Source: Candidatus Aerophobota bacterium
GTDB lineage: Bacteria; Aerophobota; Aerophobia; Aerophobales; B3-G15
Direction: 5' to 3'
Assembly (NCBI GenBank): GCA_030607765.1
Contig: JAUWJJ010000082.1
Location: forward strand, 1 to 5,913
DNA length: 5,913 nucleotides
The notes below the pieces were generated by a model that saw nothing but the letters and a program-made list of their open reading frames with translations, had not been told where the DNA came from and ran no database searches. The position numbers and the translations under genes are program-made. Shown here piece after piece: positions 4,539 through 5,913 of the stretch; positions within the stretch are counted from its first letter, which is position 1, and the number at the start of each line of letters is the position of its first letter.

Positions 4539-5441
4539 TTATTTTAGCAAATCTAATAAGATAGCTTTCTGAAGGTGGAGTCTATTCTCAGCCTGTTCAA
4601 AGATAATACTATTTTCCCCATCAATTACCTCATCAGTGATTTCCTCTCCCCTGTGAGCAGGTAAACAGTGCATCACCAGAACATCTGATTTTGCTTTACT
4701 TAAAAGAGTTGAGTTTAACTGGTAAGGCTGAAAGATTTTTTTTCTTACCTCTTTTTCCTCTTCCCATCCCATGCTTGTCCAAACATCAGTATAGACAACA
4801 TCTGCTTGTTTTACCGCCTCCTCAGGGTCTCTTAAAAGATGTATTTTCCCTTCCTTAGCTTTTTTTATTATTCTCTCCTTTGGTTGGTATTCTTCGGGAG
4901 TAGCTATCCAGATTGATATACTTAGTTTTGCTGCTCCCAGGATTAAAGAGTGACAGACATTATTTCCATCTCCTATATAGGCTAACTTAATCTTATCCAG
5001 TTTCTTACCCATTCTCCAGAGGGTATAGTAATCTGAGAGAGCCTGACAGGGGTGAAGTAGATTGGTGAGACCATTGATTACCGGGATAGTAGCGGCTCTG
5101 GCCAGTCTTTCTACTCTTTGGTGCTCGGTTGTGCGAATCATAATCCCATTTACATATCTGGACAGAACTCGGGCAGTATCCTCAATGCTTTCCCCTCTTC
5201 CCAGTTGCATATCCTGGTTTGAGAGAAAGAGGGATTTTCCTCCCAGCTGATACATTCCCACCTCAAAAGATACTCTGGTTCGAGTAGAAGATTTCTCAAA
5301 GATCATAACTAAGGTTTTTCCATCAAGGGGATGATAAATCTTACCCTCCCCTATTAGTTTCTTTAAATAGTTAGCCGATTGGAACAAATTCAAAATTTTG
5401 CTTTTATCTAAATCCCATATACAGATGAAATCTTTTTTCAT
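4539..5441 (-). CDS. argF: Ornithine carbamoyltransferase
   Basis: This cytoplasmic trimeric transferase joins carbamoyl phosphate to ornithine to make citrulline, feeding ArgG encoded next downstream. The 300 residues are the normal length. The carbamoyl-phosphate loop SSTRTR is at 51-56, Arg103 lies in MIRTTEH, and HPCQALSD (130-137) completes that site. IGDGNNV (156-162) precedes the second domain. The ornithine-side motif DVWTSMG (219-225) and the Cys-containing HCLPAHRG (258-265) identify ornithine rather than aspartate carbamoyltransferase. The ATG overlaps the gatB stop codon as ATGA and has only a weak purine-rich AGAG upstream, so translation is probably coupled to gatB. Placement beside argG argues for the anabolic ArgF role rather than the catabolic arginine deiminase pathway, whose arcA and arcC partners are not visible. 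The product of the upstream gene, gatB, has no direct arginine link. Confidence 0.96.
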   Translation of the reverse strand: MKKDFICIWDLDKSKILNLFQSANYLKKLIGEGKIYHPLDGKTLVMIFEKSSTRTRVSFEVGMYQLGGKSLFLSNQDMQLGRGESIEDTARVLSRYVNGIMIRTTEHQRVERLARAATIPVINGLTNLLHPCQALSDYYTLWRMGKKLDKIKLAYIGDGNNVCHSLILGAAKLSISIWIATPEEYQPKERIIKKAKEGKIHLLRDPEEAVKQADVVYTDVWTSMGWEEEKEVRKKIFQPYQLNSTLLSKAKSDVLVMHCLPAHRGEEITDEVIDGENSIIFEQAENRLHLQKAILLDLLK

Positions 5442-5913
5442 ATTTTTTCTCTAATAATTTTGTTTGCCAGTTTTGGATTAGCTTTTCCTTTAGTTTTTTT
5501 CATTAACTGACCCATAAGGTATCCTAAAGTTTCTTTTTTTCCTTTTTGAAAATCCTTTACTGCCTTAGGATTTTCTTTAATTACTTCCTCTGCCATTTTT
5601 CTTAAACTTTCCTCATCGCTTATTTGCTGAAGTCCCTTTTCCTTTATTATCTGTTTTATCCCTTTTCCTGTTTTAAACATCGCCTCCATCGCTTCTTTAG
5701 CTAAACTATCGCTTAGCGTTCCTTTCTTTACCTCAGCTAAGACTTCAGCAAGTCCAGCAGGAACAATTTTTATTTTATCCAGCGATTTTCTTTCTCTTTT
5801 TACCAGTCTCAAAACGTCACCCATCACCCAATTACTCACTATTTTAGGATGGGGAAATAGTTTTACGCATTCCTCAAAGTAATCGGCTAAATCTCTGGAA
5901 TCAGTAAGAACCT
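5438..5913 (-). CDS. gatB: Aspartyl/glutamyl-tRNA amidotransferase subunit B, C-terminal part (cut by window edge)
   Basis: The frame is open to the right edge, so only the last ~157 residues of a protein usually about 470-480 long are present; the true start lies outside. GatB is the subunit of GatCAB that activates Glu-tRNA(Gln) and/or Asp-tRNA(Asn) with ATP and amidates it with ammonia delivered from GatA. The visible part begins near the end of the helical linker (LADYFEE, then VSNWVMGDVLR). It continues through the GatB/YqeY domain, a helical tRNA-binding tail, with GKGIKQIIKEKG, AVKDFQKGKKETLGYLMGQ and KTKGKANPKLANKII near the C-terminus. The catalytic cradle domain is not visible. An in-frame GTG at 5839 is an internal Val codon, because conserved family sequence precedes it. 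The TGA stop is shared with the argF ATG as ATGA. Confidence 0.93.
   Translation of the reverse strand, partial: VLTDSRDLADYFEECVKLFPHPKIVSNWVMGDVLRLVKRERKSLDKIKIVPAGLAEVLAEVKKGTLSDSLAKEAMEAMFKTGKGIKQIIKEKGLQQISDEESLRKMAEEVIKENPKAVKDFQKGKKETLGYLMGQLMKKTKGKANPKLANKIIREKI

Noticed and set aside
5438..5839. GTG at 5839 as the start of a separate 133-residue YqeY-like protein
   Set aside because: The frame stays open to the window edge and the upstream residues (LADYFEE, then KLFPHPKIV) match the GatB family, so this is the tail of gatB.

Overview
This window looks like a chromosomal stretch of an AT-rich (roughly 40% GC by eye) Gram-negative bacterium. An lpxA gene points to lipid A and therefore an outer membrane, while gatB indicates the indirect, transamidation route to Gln-tRNA and/or Asn-tRNA. 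The proteins are ordinary housekeeping enzymes. They fit an uncultured, possibly thermophilic or anaerobic lineage, but the sequence alone does not let me name a phylum.

All six genes lie on the minus strand, so transcription runs from right to left. From the right edge the order is: the 3' part of gatB (cut by the window edge), argF, a 184-bp intergenic gap packed with hairpin repeats, argG, purB, lpxA and uppP. The gatB stop overlaps the argF start by 4 nt (ATGA), and the argG stop overlaps the purB start by 4 nt (TTGA). purB-lpxA and lpxA-uppP are separated by 27 and 32 nt. The layout is thus two tightly packed units, gatB-argF and argG-purB-lpxA-uppP, divided by the repeat-filled gap. ArgF and ArgG carry out consecutive steps from ornithine to argininosuccinate. 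PurB serves purine synthesis. LpxA starts lipid A synthesis, and UppP regenerates the undecaprenyl phosphate carrier for peptidoglycan and other surface polymers. No argH is visible; PurB, a member of the same lyase superfamily, sits directly after argG.

The most distinctive non-coding content is a family of seven short hairpin elements, three at 15-118 downstream of uppP and four at 4378-4525 between argF and argG. In each, a GTAG tetranucleotide (ATAG in one copy), usually followed by one spacer base, sits at the 5' foot of a palindrome of about 16-18 nt, commonly centred on CTTTAG. Orientations are mixed. Stem sequences differ between copies, yet in several cases pairing is kept by matched changes on both arms. 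This is the architecture of REP elements mobilised by RAYT (TnpA-REP, Y1 HUH) transposases, but no transposase gene lies in the window. A separate three-unit, 9-bp-period TCAGTG repeat sits just after the uppP stop codon. I found no RNA genes, CRISPR arrays, insertion sequences or convincing intrinsic terminators.
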